Of a DNA stretch of 64,000 nucleotides, positions 55,731 to 64,000 are shown one piece after another; the first letter of the stretch is position 1, and every line of letters starts with the position of its first letter. Source of the stretch: an uncultured Marinifilum sp. Lineage in GTDB: Bacteria > Bacteroidota > Bacteroidia > Bacteroidales > Marinifilaceae. A program made the position numbers and the translations under genes. The stretch is taken from the NCBI RefSeq assembly GCF_963677195.1, contig NZ_OY781918.1, forward strand, positions 670,923 through 734,922, in the 5' to 3' direction. The notes beneath the pieces were generated by a model, which did no database searches, was not told where the DNA came from, and saw only the letters and a list, made by a program, of their open reading frames with translations.

Positions 55731-56750
55731 ATGAAAAAACAAATACTTGTAGCAGGCGGAACCGGATATATTGGATCTCATACAACAGTTGAGCTTCAGA
55801 ATAATGGTTTCGAAGTTATTATTGCCGACAATTTATCAAATTCGAAAATAGAAGTTTTAGACGGTATTGAAGCCATTACAGGAATAAGACCTATTTTTGA
55901 AAAAGTAGATTTAAGTGTAATTGAGGAAACTGAAGCGTTTTTTAAAAAATATTCTAAGGTTCAGGCAATTATCCATTTTGCTGCAAACAAAGCAGTTGGC
56001 GAATCGGTAGCGAAACCATTAATGTATTATCGCAACAATTTAAATTCTCTTATGAATATTTTGGAAGCGATGAAAGAACATAAAATTCCAAATTTGGTAT
56101 TTTCATCATCCTGTACTGTTTATGGTCAGCCAGATAAATTACCTGTTACTGAATCGACACCTCGAAAAGAAGCAGAGTCGCCTTACGGTAATACAAAATC
56201 GATAAGTGAAGATATTATTCGCGATACAGTAAAAGCTCATCCCGAACTAAAGGGAATTGCTTTACGATATTTTAACCCTATTGGTGCTCATCCATCATCA
56301 AAAATTGGAGAGTTACCTCTTGGAGTTCCTAACAATTTAATTCCTTTTATAACACAAACTGTAGCAGGTATTCGCACCGAACTTAGTGTTTTTGGAGACG
56401 ATTACAACACTCCCGACGGATCATGCATTAGAGACTACATTAATGTTGTTGATCTTGCTAAAGCTCATGTTGTAGCAATTGAAAGGTTATTGGAAAATAA
56501 ACACAATTCAAATTACGAATATTTTAACGTTGGAACAGGCAAAGGAGTATCGGTTCTTGAAATTATTGAGAGTTTTGAGCGTTCTACAGGACAAAAAATT
56601 CCGCACAAAATTGTAGCTCGTCGTCCGGGTGATGTGGAACAAATTTATGCAGACACATCATTTGCAAATAAAACTTTAGGATGGAAATCGGAAAGTTCGC
56701 TGGATGACACCTTGTTATCGGCCTGGAAATGGCAGGAAAATTTAAAATAA
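55731..56750 (+). CDS. galE: UDP-glucose 4-epimerase, second copy
   Basis: 339 residues, an extended SDR with VAGGTGYIGSHTTVEL at the NAD site, SSSCTVYGQPD and the YxxxK pair in SPYGNTK. It is similar over its whole length to the gal-operon copy but clearly diverged, with many substitutions throughout. It stands 38 bp upstream of rfbB and is cotranscribed with it, so a role in making UDP-galactose or UDP-GalNAc for surface polysaccharide is likely. Two galE genes in one window mean that sequence alone should not assign galactose catabolism to this one. Confidence 0.9.
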   Translation: MKKQILVAGGTGYIGSHTTVELQNNGFEVIIADNLSNSKIEVLDGIEAITGIRPIFEKVDLSVIEETEAFFKKYSKVQAIIHFAANKAVGESVAKPLMYYRNNLNSLMNILEAMKEHKIPNLVFSSSCTVYGQPDKLPVTESTPRKEAESPYGNTKSISEDIIRDTVKAHPELKGIALRYFNPIGAHPSSKIGELPLGVPNNLIPFITQTVAGIRTELSVFGDDYNTPDGSCIRDYINVVDLAKAHVVAIERLLENKHNSNYEYFNVGTGKGVSVLEIIESFERSTGQKIPHKIVARRPGDVEQIYADTSFANKTLGWKSESSLDDTLLSAWKWQENLK

Positions 56751-56788
56751 TAGATTCAATTAATTTCTAAGCTTTAAAATTACGACTG

Positions 56789-57844
56789 ATGAAAAAGAAA
56801 ATTTTAATTACTGGTGGTGCCGGATTTATTGGGTCTCATGTAATTCGACTGTTTGTAAATAAATATCCCAATTACGAAATTACAAATTTAGATGCCTTAA
56901 CTTATGCTGGCAATCTTGAGAATTTAACAGATATCGACTCTAAACCAAACTATAATTTTATTAAAGGTGATATTACTGATTTAGATTTTGTAACTAATCT
57001 ATTTAATAAATATAAGTTTGATGGTGTATTACACCTCGCGGCAGAATCGCATGTAGACCGATCTATTTCTGACCCACTGGCCTTTATTAATACCAATATT
57101 TTAGGTACAGTAAATCTGCTAAATGCAGCAAAGGAAATCTGGAAAGATGATATGAGCGATAAAAAGTTTTATCACATTTCTACCGATGAAGTTTACGGAT
57201 CGCTAGGAGCAACAGGAAAATTTACCGAAACTACTTCTTACGATCCAAGAAGTCCATATTCTGCTTCAAAAGCAAGTTCAGACCATTTGGTACGTGCTTA
57301 TTTTCATACTTATAAATTACCTGTTGTTATTTCTAATTGCTCCAATAATTATGGGGCCAATCAGTTTCCTGAGAAATTAATTCCTCTGGTAATTAATAAT
57401 ATTAAACATTCGAAAACTTTACCTATTTACGGTAAAGGCGATAACATAAGAGATTGGTTATTTGTAGAAGATCACGCTTTAGCCATTGATAAAATATACC
57501 ACGAAGGTAAAGTTGGGGAAACCTATAATATTGGCGGTAATAATGAGTGGACTAATATCGACCTTGTTAAAAAACTTTGCGATATTATGGATAAAAAACT
57601 TGGGCAAGAAATTGGTACTTCACAAAAACTTATAAGCTTTGTTAAAGATAGAGCTGGACACGATATGAGATATGCCATTGATGCTTCAAAAATTGAAAAT
57701 GAACTTGGATGGAAACCAAGTATTAAATTTGAAGAAGGTTTTGAACAAACCATAGATTGGTATTTAGACAATACCGAATGGTCGGATCATATTCTCTCGG
57801 GAGATTACGAGAAATATTACGAAAAGCAATATAAAAACAGATAA
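56789..57844 (+). CDS. rfbB: dTDP-glucose 4,6-dehydratase
   Basis: 351 residues. It forms dTDP-4-keto-6-deoxyglucose, the branch point to rhamnose and other deoxysugars of surface glycans. The NAD loop is TGGAGFIGSHV at 8-18, HLAAESHVDRSI near 82-93 is family-specific, STDEVYGSLG near 131-140 carries the catalytic Thr-Asp-Glu, and YSASKASSD the YxxxK. RfbA, RfbC and RfbD are not in the window. It follows galE in the same unit and ends before a shared terminator. Confidence 0.93.
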   Translation: MKKKILITGGAGFIGSHVIRLFVNKYPNYEITNLDALTYAGNLENLTDIDSKPNYNFIKGDITDLDFVTNLFNKYKFDGVLHLAAESHVDRSISDPLAFINTNILGTVNLLNAAKEIWKDDMSDKKFYHISTDEVYGSLGATGKFTETTSYDPRSPYSASKASSDHLVRAYFHTYKLPVVISNCSNNYGANQFPEKLIPLVINNIKHSKTLPIYGKGDNIRDWLFVEDHALAIDKIYHEGKVGETYNIGGNNEWTNIDLVKKLCDIMDKKLGQEIGTSQKLISFVKDRAGHDMRYAIDASKIENELGWKPSIKFEEGFEQTIDWYLDNTEWSDHILSGDYEKYYEKQYKNR

Positions 57845-57846
57845 AA

Positions 57847-57880
57847 AGAAAGAGCGATGCTTAAAAACATCGCTCTTTTT
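57847..57880. terminator. Bidirectional terminator between rfbB and glmS
   Basis: A perfect 11-bp stem (57849-57859 with 57868-57878), an 8-nt loop, and A and T runs on both sides between convergent genes. Confidence 0.85.
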
Positions 57881-57898
57881 ATATGCTTAATTTTAAAC

Positions 57899-59734
57899 TT
57901 ATTCAACAGTAACCGATTTAGCCAAATTTCGTGGCTGATCGACATTACATCCGCGCAATACAGCAATATAATAAGAAATTAACTGAAAAGGAATAACGGT
58001 TAATAAAGGTGCTAAAGCCTCTAAAGTTTCTGGAATCTCGATTACATAATCAGCCATTTTACCAATTACAGTATCTCCCTCAGTAACAATAGCAATAACA
58101 TGACCTTTACGTGCCTTAACCTCCTGTATATTACTTACAATTTTTTCGTAAGATTTATCTTTGGTAGCCGCAACAAAAACAGGCATGTGCTCATCAATTA
58201 AAGCAATCGGACCATGTTTCATTTCTGCTGCCGGATATCCTTCTGCATGAATGTAAGAAATCTCTTTTAACTTTAAAGCTCCCTCTAATGCTACTGGAAA
58301 TAGAAATCCACGTCCAAGATAAAGTGCGTTAGTCGAATTAATATATCTTTTCGAGAGTTCTTTAATTGCCTGATCTTTCTCTAAAATTCGTTCAATTTTT
58401 TTAGGTAGTGTAGCAAATTCGGCAATTAACTCCTGATATTCTTCTTTACAAAGCGTACCTTTTCTATAACCAACCAACATGGCCATCATTGTTAATACCG
58501 TTACTTGAGCTGTAAATGCCTTAGTTGAAGCAACACCAATTTCGGGACCTGCATGAGTATACACCCCAGCATCGGTTTCGCGCGGAATACTTGAACCAAC
58601 CACATTACAAATACCTAAAACTGTTGCTCCCGATTCTTTCGCCAGTTTAATAGCTGCTAATGTATCGGCAGTTTCACCACTCTGACTAATAGCTAATACA
58701 ATATCGTCCTCAAAAATAACAGGATTTCTATATCTAAATTCGGAGGCATATTCTACTTCGACAGGAATTCTTGCAAATTCTTCGAATAAATATTCTCCAA
58801 CCATACCTGCATGCCAGGAAGTACCACAACCAATAATCAAAATGCGTCGTGCATTTACCAGTTTAGGAATTACATCGTTAATACCTCCCAGAAAAACTTC
58901 TTTGTTTTTAGCAGAAACTCTTCCCCGAATAGTATCGTGAATAGAACTGGTTTGTTCGAAAATTTCTTTTAACATGAAATGTTCGTATCCACCTTTTTCT
59001 ATTTGTTCAATATCTAAATCAAGGTGTTGAATATGTGGAGTTAACTTATCGTTTTGAATTGTTTTTAAGGTTAATTCATCGCGACTAATAATAGCTACAT
59101 CATTATCGTTAAGATAAATTACACTTTGAGTATACTCAATAATAGGAGTTGCATCGGAAGCAAGAAAATATTCTCCATTTCCTACTCCTACCACAAGCGG
59201 ACTGCCTTTTCTTGCAGCAATTAACTGATCGGGCTCATCTTCACTAATAACAACCAAGCCGTAAGCACCAACAACTTTTGTAAGAGCTAAACGCACAGCT
59301 ATTTCGGCAGAAACTTCTCCTTTTAAATAAATGTACTCGATTAAATTAGCTAATACTTCTGTATCGGTTTCACTTTTAAACGTATATCCACGTTTTACCA
59401 ATTTTTCTTTAAGAAGCGCATAGTTCTCAATAATTCCATTGTGAATTATTACAAATTTACCATTCATCGATCTATGTGGATGAGCATTATCATCATTAGG
59501 CTCTCCATGTGTAGCCCAACGAGTATGACCAATTCCAATAGAACCAGAAATATCAAATCCTTTAACATGATCTTCTAAATCCTGCACTTTTCCCTTACAC
59601 TTAAACAACTGGGTTTGATTTGTACGAAGGGCAATACCTGCTGAATCGTATCCGCGATATTCCAATCTTCTTAAACCATTTACCAGAATAGGGTAAGCAT
59701 CCTTACCTCCAATATAACCAACTATTCCACACAT
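57899..59734 (-). CDS. glmS: Glutamine-fructose-6-phosphate aminotransferase
   Basis: 611 residues from the Met at 59734. That start puts the catalytic cysteine right after Met (MCGIVGYIGG), as the N-terminal nucleophile mechanism demands; the longer frame would bury it. The glutaminase domain (1-240) has RWATHGEP and HNGIIENY. Two SIS domains follow, with GCGTSWHAGM near 300 and the second at LYLGRGFLFPVALEGALKLKE near 480. It ends in the PRNLAKSVTVE motif. It provides glucosamine-6-phosphate for peptidoglycan and lipid A. Confidence 0.96.
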   Translation of the reverse strand: MCGIVGYIGGKDAYPILVNGLRRLEYRGYDSAGIALRTNQTQLFKCKGKVQDLEDHVKGFDISGSIGIGHTRWATHGEPNDDNAHPHRSMNGKFVIIHNGIIENYALLKEKLVKRGYTFKSETDTEVLANLIEYIYLKGEVSAEIAVRLALTKVVGAYGLVVISEDEPDQLIAARKGSPLVVGVGNGEYFLASDATPIIEYTQSVIYLNDNDVAIISRDELTLKTIQNDKLTPHIQHLDLDIEQIEKGGYEHFMLKEIFEQTSSIHDTIRGRVSAKNKEVFLGGINDVIPKLVNARRILIIGCGTSWHAGMVGEYLFEEFARIPVEVEYASEFRYRNPVIFEDDIVLAISQSGETADTLAAIKLAKESGATVLGICNVVGSSIPRETDAGVYTHAGPEIGVASTKAFTAQVTVLTMMAMLVGYRKGTLCKEEYQELIAEFATLPKKIERILEKDQAIKELSKRYINSTNALYLGRGFLFPVALEGALKLKEISYIHAEGYPAAEMKHGPIALIDEHMPVFVAATKDKSYEKIVSNIQEVKARKGHVIAIVTEGDTVIGKMADYVIEIPETLEALAPLLTVIPFQLISYYIAVLRGCNVDQPRNLAKSVTVE

Positions 59735-59984
59735 AAATACATAAATTTCGATTTCGGTACCACGCAAAATCGGTTTATTACTTTTAATCAAAAAAAAACT
59801 TACTTCAATTCTATTTTAAAAATATATCAAGTAAAATTTTTTATCGATTCTATTATCATAAATTTGATCTAAAAATACAATAAGTTCCTTTCGCCTCCAA
59901 ACTTGTTCTTAATTTAGATTCGAACATAAAAAAGGTGCATAAAAACATAGTTTAAATGCACCTATTATATTTTAGTAAATGAAC

Positions 59985-60794
59985 TTACTCTGCAACCAAT
60001 TCGTCGTAAAACTCAGAATAAGCAGAAACATATTCATCCTTATTTTTATACTCCATAAACGGTTTTCCGCTTGCCTGAGCATAAGCTTTAATTTCTTCAT
60101 TAATGCTTTCGCTTCCCATAATAATAGCATCCGACTGATCGATTGCCAGTTTATGCAAAGAAACATAAGATGCATTTTCCAAAATCGATACATCATCAGC
60201 AGTAACTCCCTCAATTATTGCTTTATCTTTAAAATCAGCACTAAAAGAAGTAGTAAATTCATCATCATAAATCGAGAATACCACTTTTGTATCGGTAAAC
60301 AAAGGATCTTCATTAAATGCCTTTTTAAGATACAAAGGTAATAATCCGGTAAACCATCCCTGACAGTGAACAACATCAGGAGCCCAACGTAATTTCTTAA
60401 CAGTCTCTAATACACCTCGTGCAAAGAAAATAGCTCTCTCGTCGTTATCGGCAAAACCTTCGCCATTTTCGTCCAATAAAACTTTTTTTCTCTGAAAATA
60501 GTCTTCATTATCAATAAAATAGACCTGCATTCTAGCAGCTTGAATAGATGCTACTTTGATAATTAGAGGATGATCTGTATCATCAATAATTAAGTTCATA
60601 CCCGACAAACGGATTACTTCATGTAATTGATTTCTTCTCTCATTAATACATCCGTATCGAGGCATGAAAGTTCTAATCTCTTTTCCTTTTTCTTGGATTC
60701 CCTGCGGCAAATGTCTTCCGATATCAGACATTTCACTTTCAGGGAGGTAAGGGGTAATTTCTTGTGAAACAAACAATACTTTTGTCTTTTCCAT
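59985..60794 (-). CDS. Glycogen/starch synthase-like protein, N-terminal GT5 domain only
   Basis: 269 residues. It corresponds to the N-terminal half (GT5 catalytic region) of glycogen synthase: VLFVSQEITPYLPESEMSDIGRHLP near 6-30, PDVVHCQGWFTGLLPLYLK near 136-154, and KVVFSIYDDEF near 168. The usual nucleotide-sugar-binding second half of the GT-B fold is absent, so synthase activity is doubtful. Short proteins like this are found in many Bacteroidota next to panC, as here. It diverges from panC with a 192-bp gap. Confidence 0.8.
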   Translation of the reverse strand: MEKTKVLFVSQEITPYLPESEMSDIGRHLPQGIQEKGKEIRTFMPRYGCINERRNQLHEVIRLSGMNLIIDDTDHPLIIKVASIQAARMQVYFIDNEDYFQRKKVLLDENGEGFADNDERAIFFARGVLETVKKLRWAPDVVHCQGWFTGLLPLYLKKAFNEDPLFTDTKVVFSIYDDEFTTSFSADFKDKAIIEGVTADDVSILENASYVSLHKLAIDQSDAIIMGSESINEEIKAYAQASGKPFMEYKNKDEYVSAYSEFYDELVAE

Positions 60795-60986
60795 ATAGTC
60801 GCTAAATATTAATACAGATTATCTGCGCAAAATTAATAAAAATATTTAATAATCATGAGCTTGATCGAGCTTAAAGCACCTACAAAACAATTAAATGCAC
60901 TTATAATTTCTATTGTAATCAATTATTTATTTTATTTGCAGTCTCAACCAAAAATCAAAATGATTTTGTAAGATTATTTTATCGGA

Positions 60987-61826
60987 ATGAAAACAGTAAA
61001 GCTTGTAGCTGACACAAAAGCAATAATCAGCAAATATAAAGCAGAAGGAAAAAGTGTTGGATTTGTTCCAACAATGGGTGCTTTACATGCCGGACATTTA
61101 TCTTTAACCGAGCAATCAGTTAAAGATAACGACATTACAATTGTAAGTATATTTGTAAATCCTACTCAATTTAACAATCCTAATGATTTAAAATCGTACC
61201 CTCGATGTATCGATGAAGATCTGGATAAATTATCGAAATATAAGCCTGATATAATTTTTATCCCGGAAGTGGAAGAAATGTACCCAGAACCCGATACCAG
61301 AGTTTTTAACTTTGGAAATCTTGATGAGATAATGGAAGGTAAAAACAGACCAGGACATTTTAATGGAGTAGCTCAGGTTGTAAGTAAACTTTTTGATATT
61401 GTAAATCCAGATAATGCCTATTTTGGTCAAAAAGATTTTCAACAAGTAGCTGTTATTAAGCAGATGGTGAAAGATCTTAAGTTAAGCGTAAACATCGTTC
61501 CCTGCCCTATTATAAGGGAAAAAGATGGTTTAGCTATGAGCTCAAGAAATACCCTACTTAGTGAAGAGCAAAGAAAAAATGCATCAAAAATATCTGAAAC
61601 TTTATTTAAAGCTCGTAACTTAGCAACCGAATTAAACGTAACTCAATTAAAGGAATGGGTTGTTAAAGAAATTAATAAAAACCCATATCTTTCGGTAGAA
61701 TATTTTGAAATTGTTGATGATACACACTTAAACCAGATTCAAAACTGGAAGGAAGACAATGTTAAAGTTGGTTGTATCACCGTTCAGGTAGGAAAGATTA
61801 GATTGATTGATAACGTAACTTTTTAA
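60987..61826 (+). CDS. panC: Pantothenate synthetase
   Basis: 279 residues. It joins pantoate and beta-alanine with ATP. Visible are FVPTMGALHAGHLSL near 26-40 (HIGH-type site), SIFVNPTQFNNPNDL near 55-69, AYFGQKDFQQVAVI near 145-158, and the KMSKS-like REKDGLAMSSRN near 182-193. It is followed 18 bp later by panD, so the two last steps to pantothenate are made together. Confidence 0.96.
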   Translation: MKTVKLVADTKAIISKYKAEGKSVGFVPTMGALHAGHLSLTEQSVKDNDITIVSIFVNPTQFNNPNDLKSYPRCIDEDLDKLSKYKPDIIFIPEVEEMYPEPDTRVFNFGNLDEIMEGKNRPGHFNGVAQVVSKLFDIVNPDNAYFGQKDFQQVAVIKQMVKDLKLSVNIVPCPIIREKDGLAMSSRNTLLSEEQRKNASKISETLFKARNLATELNVTQLKEWVVKEINKNPYLSVEYFEIVDDTHLNQIQNWKEDNVKVGCITVQVGKIRLIDNVTF

Positions 61827-61844
61827 TAATTAGTTAAAGGCGAT

Positions 61845-62195
61845 ATGTACATTGAAGTTTGTAAGTCGAAGATTCACAAAGCATCAGTAACCGGTGCTAA
61901 TCTTCAGTATGTTGGAAGCATAACCATTGATGAAGATCTAATGGATGCAGCCAATTTGATCGAAAATGAGAAAGTTCAGATTGTAAATATCAACAATGGT
62001 GAACGTTTGGAAACTTATGTGATTCGTGGCGAAAGAGGTTCAGGTACAATTTGCCTGAATGGAGCTGCTGCTAGAAAATGCGCGGTTGGTGATGTTATCA
62101 TCATTATCGCTTATGCATCGATGGAATTTGAGGAAGCAAAAACATGGGAACCAAGTTTGGTATTCCCAGATACTGCTACCAATAAATTAATTTAG
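61845..62195 (+). CDS. panD: Aspartate 1-decarboxylase
   Basis: 116 residues. It produces the beta-alanine used by PanC. The protein self-cleaves between Gly24 and Ser25 (YVGSITID) to form a pyruvoyl cofactor. The catalytic region further shows [21 protein letters not shown] near 58-78 (Tyr58 and the Gly-rich loop). Second gene of the panCD unit, with a terminator after it. Confidence 0.95.
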   Translation: MYIEVCKSKIHKASVTGANLQYVGSITIDEDLMDAANLIENEKVQIVNINNGERLETYVIRGERGSGTICLNGAAARKCAVGDVIIIIAYASMEFEEAKTWEPSLVFPDTATNKLI

Positions 62196-62217
62196 ATTAT
62201 TTTTTAGAATACATACT

Positions 62218-62250
62218 AAAGGCTGTTCTTTCGGGATCAGCTTTTTTTTT
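62218..62250 (+). terminator. Terminator of panCD
   Basis: An imperfect 11-position stem followed by ten T, 22 bp after the panD stop. Confidence 0.75.
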
Positions 62251-62354
62251 TGCAAAATTGATTCTAATCATATTCACTAAGCACTGTTACTCACATTAAC
62301 TTTTCGCTTGCTACTCTCTGTTTGATAAAGTAACTTTAAGCAAAATCTGAAAAA

Positions 62355-62852
62355 ATGGACAAGTTACAATTCATAAAAGATAAAATATTTTTTAAGCAGG
62401 AAGAAGCTTATAACATATTACAAAACTGGAGATTTAAAGAAGAAAAAATAGTATTCTCTAACGGATGTTTCGATATTGTTCATCGTGGACACCTTGAGTA
62501 TCTTGCTTCTGCGGCTGCAATGGGAAACAAAATGATAATTGGCTTAAATACCGATTCATCAACTCAAAGACTAAAAGGTCCTAGCCGTCCGATCAACGAT
62601 GAATATTCAAGAGCGCTACTACTGGCTTCGCTGGGATTTGTCGATATGGTAATTCTGTTTGAAGAAGATACTCCCTATAATTTGATTAATTTCGTTCAGC
62701 CCGATGTACTAGTAAAAGGATCGGATTACAATGCCGAAGATATTGTTGGATACGATATTGTAAAAGCCAAAGGCGGAGAAATTAAAACTTTAGATTTCAT
62801 CGAGGGATTCTCATCTACAGGAATCATTAAAAAAATACAAAACGAAAAATAG
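62355..62852 (+). CDS. hldE: D-glycero-beta-D-manno-heptose 1-phosphate adenylyltransferase-like protein
   Basis: 165 residues: the nucleotidyltransferase domain of HldE/RfaE2 on its own, without the kinase half. The cytidylyltransferase-like fold has FSNGCFDIVHRGHLEYL near 34-50 (HxGH) and the late signature STGIIKKI. LVKGSDYNAEDIVG near 118-131 is characteristic of the heptose branch. It activates heptose-1-phosphate as ADP-heptose for LPS, though some relatives serve other substrates. Confidence 0.82.
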   Translation: MDKLQFIKDKIFFKQEEAYNILQNWRFKEEKIVFSNGCFDIVHRGHLEYLASAAAMGNKMIIGLNTDSSTQRLKGPSRPINDEYSRALLLASLGFVDMVILFEEDTPYNLINFVQPDVLVKGSDYNAEDIVGYDIVKAKGGEIKTLDFIEGFSSTGIIKKIQNEK

Positions 62853-62939
62853 TAAGGTTTCAGACAAAGTATCTAAATATAAATTTTTCTGAATAAAATT
62901 ATTTTTCATTATTAATTTCTCATTGTTAATTATTTAAAC

Positions 62940-64000
62940 GTGGTTGCTAAATCAAAAACAAAAAGTGCGTGGTTCTGCCAAAACTGTGGGGTTGAATCGG
63001 CAAAATGGGTGGGTAAATGTCCTTCCTGCGGCGAATGGAATACTTTTGTTGAAGAAATTGTTGTTAAATCAAAAACATCGAACATTGTTGGCACCAATAA
63101 AAATGTAAAAAACAAGCCCCTAAAAATTTCAGAGATCTCATCGTCGGAAGAAAAACGTTTTAACACCGAAAATATGGAGTTAAACAGAGTTTTAGGAGGA
63201 GGATTAGTACCCGGATCTTTAGTATTAATAGGTGGTGAACCTGGTATTGGTAAATCTACATTAGCATTACAAATTGCTCTACACCTTAAAAATTTTACAA
63301 CTTTATATGTTTCGGGAGAAGAAAGCGCTCAACAAATAAAATTAAGAGGAAATAGAATAAATTCTGATAATGAGAAATGTTTAATTGTGAGTGAAACCTC
63401 ATTGGAAAATATTTTCTCTCACATTAAAAACACACAGCCAAATATTGTGGTTATCGATTCAATTCAAACGCTGGCTACAGAAAGAATCGAAGCCGGACCA
63501 GGCAGTGTTTCTCAAATTAGAGAATGTACAGCTCAATTGCTTCAATTCGCCAAGCAATCGGCCGTTCCGGTTCTTTTAATTGGTCACATTACAAAAGATG
63601 GTAATTTGGCCGGACCAAAAATTCTTGAACACATGGTTGATACTGTTCTTCAGTTCGAAGGCGATCAAAACCACATGTATCGTATTTTGAGAGCTACAAA
63701 AAATCGTTTTGGCTCTACCTCCGAAATGGGCATTTATGAAATGCAACATACAGGTCTGCGAGAGGTTTCAAATCCATCAGAATTATTACTATCACAGGAA
63801 GATGAAAGTTTAAGTGGAACTGCAATTTCTGCCTCTATAGAAGGAATGCGACCTTTTCTTATAGAAATACAAGCACTGGTGAGTTCGGCAGCCTATGGAA
63901 CCCCTCAGCGCTCCTCAACAGGATTCGACCTTCGCAGGCTAAATATGCTTTTAGCTGTATTAGAAAAGCGTGCAGGTTTTAAAATTTCTACTAAAGATGT
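62940..64000 (+). CDS. radA: DNA repair protein RadA (partial, runs off right edge)
   Basis: The first 353 codons are visible; the frame continues to base 64000. The start is a GTG at 62940, which gives MVAKSKTKSAWFCQNCG. A four-cysteine zinc finger (CQNCG and CPSCG) lies near 13-32. The RecA-like ATPase core follows with Walker A GGEPGIGKST near 100-109, VVIDSIQT near 172, and the RadA-specific KNRFG in the mid-300s. RadA drives branch migration during recombination. The C-terminal Lon-like domain begins near the right edge. Confidence 0.93.
   Translation, partial: MVAKSKTKSAWFCQNCGVESAKWVGKCPSCGEWNTFVEEIVVKSKTSNIVGTNKNVKNKPLKISEISSSEEKRFNTENMELNRVLGGGLVPGSLVLIGGEPGIGKSTLALQIALHLKNFTTLYVSGEESAQQIKLRGNRINSDNEKCLIVSETSLENIFSHIKNTQPNIVVIDSIQTLATERIEAGPGSVSQIRECTAQLLQFAKQSAVPVLLIGHITKDGNLAGPKILEHMVDTVLQFEGDQNHMYRILRATKNRFGSTSEMGIYEMQHTGLREVSNPSELLLSQEDESLSGTAISASIEGMRPFLIEIQALVSSAAYGTPQRSSTGFDLRRLNMLLAVLEKRAGFKISTKD

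Noticed and set aside
35704..56750. The two galE genes as a recent duplication
   Set aside because: They are similar but differ at many positions across their full length, and their neighbours differ, so they are old paralogs or independently acquired copies.
59979..60341. 120-codon plus-strand frame
   Set aside because: Entirely antisense to the glycogen synthase-like gene, with no recognisable domain.
62930..63166. 78-codon minus-strand frame at the right end
   Set aside because: Overlaps the zinc finger region of radA, which is clearly coding.
1..64000. CRISPR array or rRNA operon
   Set aside because: No regularly spaced repeats of 24-40 bp and no rRNA-like stretch were found.

Overview
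The window is one chromosomal stretch of a low-G+C (about one third by eye) member of the Bacteroidota, most likely a marine, gliding or T9SS-bearing lineage near Marinilabiliales. That last placement is inference from gene content, not from a marker gene. Supporting signs are the type IX secretion and gliding genes (porX, porW/sprE, gldH), a SusC/SusD pair under an ECF sigma/FecR pair, promoters of the Bacteroidota form TTTG-N19/20-TAnnTTTG, and an almost complete absence of Shine-Dalgarno sequences.

Layout. 1-2950: right-hand end of an integrative element (winged-helix protein, excisionase-like protein, unknown protein, IntDOT-like tyrosine recombinase) abutting the 3' end of tRNA-Cys; the rest of the element lies beyond the left edge. 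3138-12312: core genes folB, glnS, gltX, a single-domain receiver, B12-dependent ribonucleotide reductase nrdJ and Kdo transferase waaA. 12458-16854: a large uncharacterised outer-membrane protein and a HAD phosphatase. 16877-29209: a long minus-strand series, holB-ricT-gldH-trmB-atl-apbC, then porW-porX-tsaE-ald, which brings three T9SS/gliding genes together. 29577-31872: pgk and a LuxE-like acyl-protein synthetase-family gene.

32025-39245: a complete galactose locus, with galT-galE-galK-transporter-galM read as one operon and a GntR-type regulator upstream. The gal leader contains a long nested inverted repeat that looks like an undescribed structured RNA, and operator-like sequences lie upstream of both the operon and the regulator. 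39348-47304: ECF sigma-FecR-SusC-SusD-zinc metallohydrolase, a nutrient-uptake locus without a glycoside hydrolase. The SusC-FecR gap carries a promoter-like box and a strong terminator on the opposite strand, the arrangement of DonS-type antisense RNAs. 47406-49989: a secreted C1-family peptidase and a YjbR-family gene, separated by an IS982-family insertion sequence with perfect 16-bp ends whose transposase carries a compensated double frameshift.

50440-64000: a second receiver protein, yraN, an LD-carboxypeptidase, metG, an HU/SPOR-domain protein, a second galE with rfbB, glmS, a short glycogen synthase-like protein divergent from panC-panD, hldE2-like, and the start of radA running off the right edge.

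The best candidates for something undescribed are the gal leader RNA (37886-37973), the antisense RNA at the SusC locus (45346-45446) and, less strongly, the metG leader and the palindrome in front of the receiver gene at 7332.
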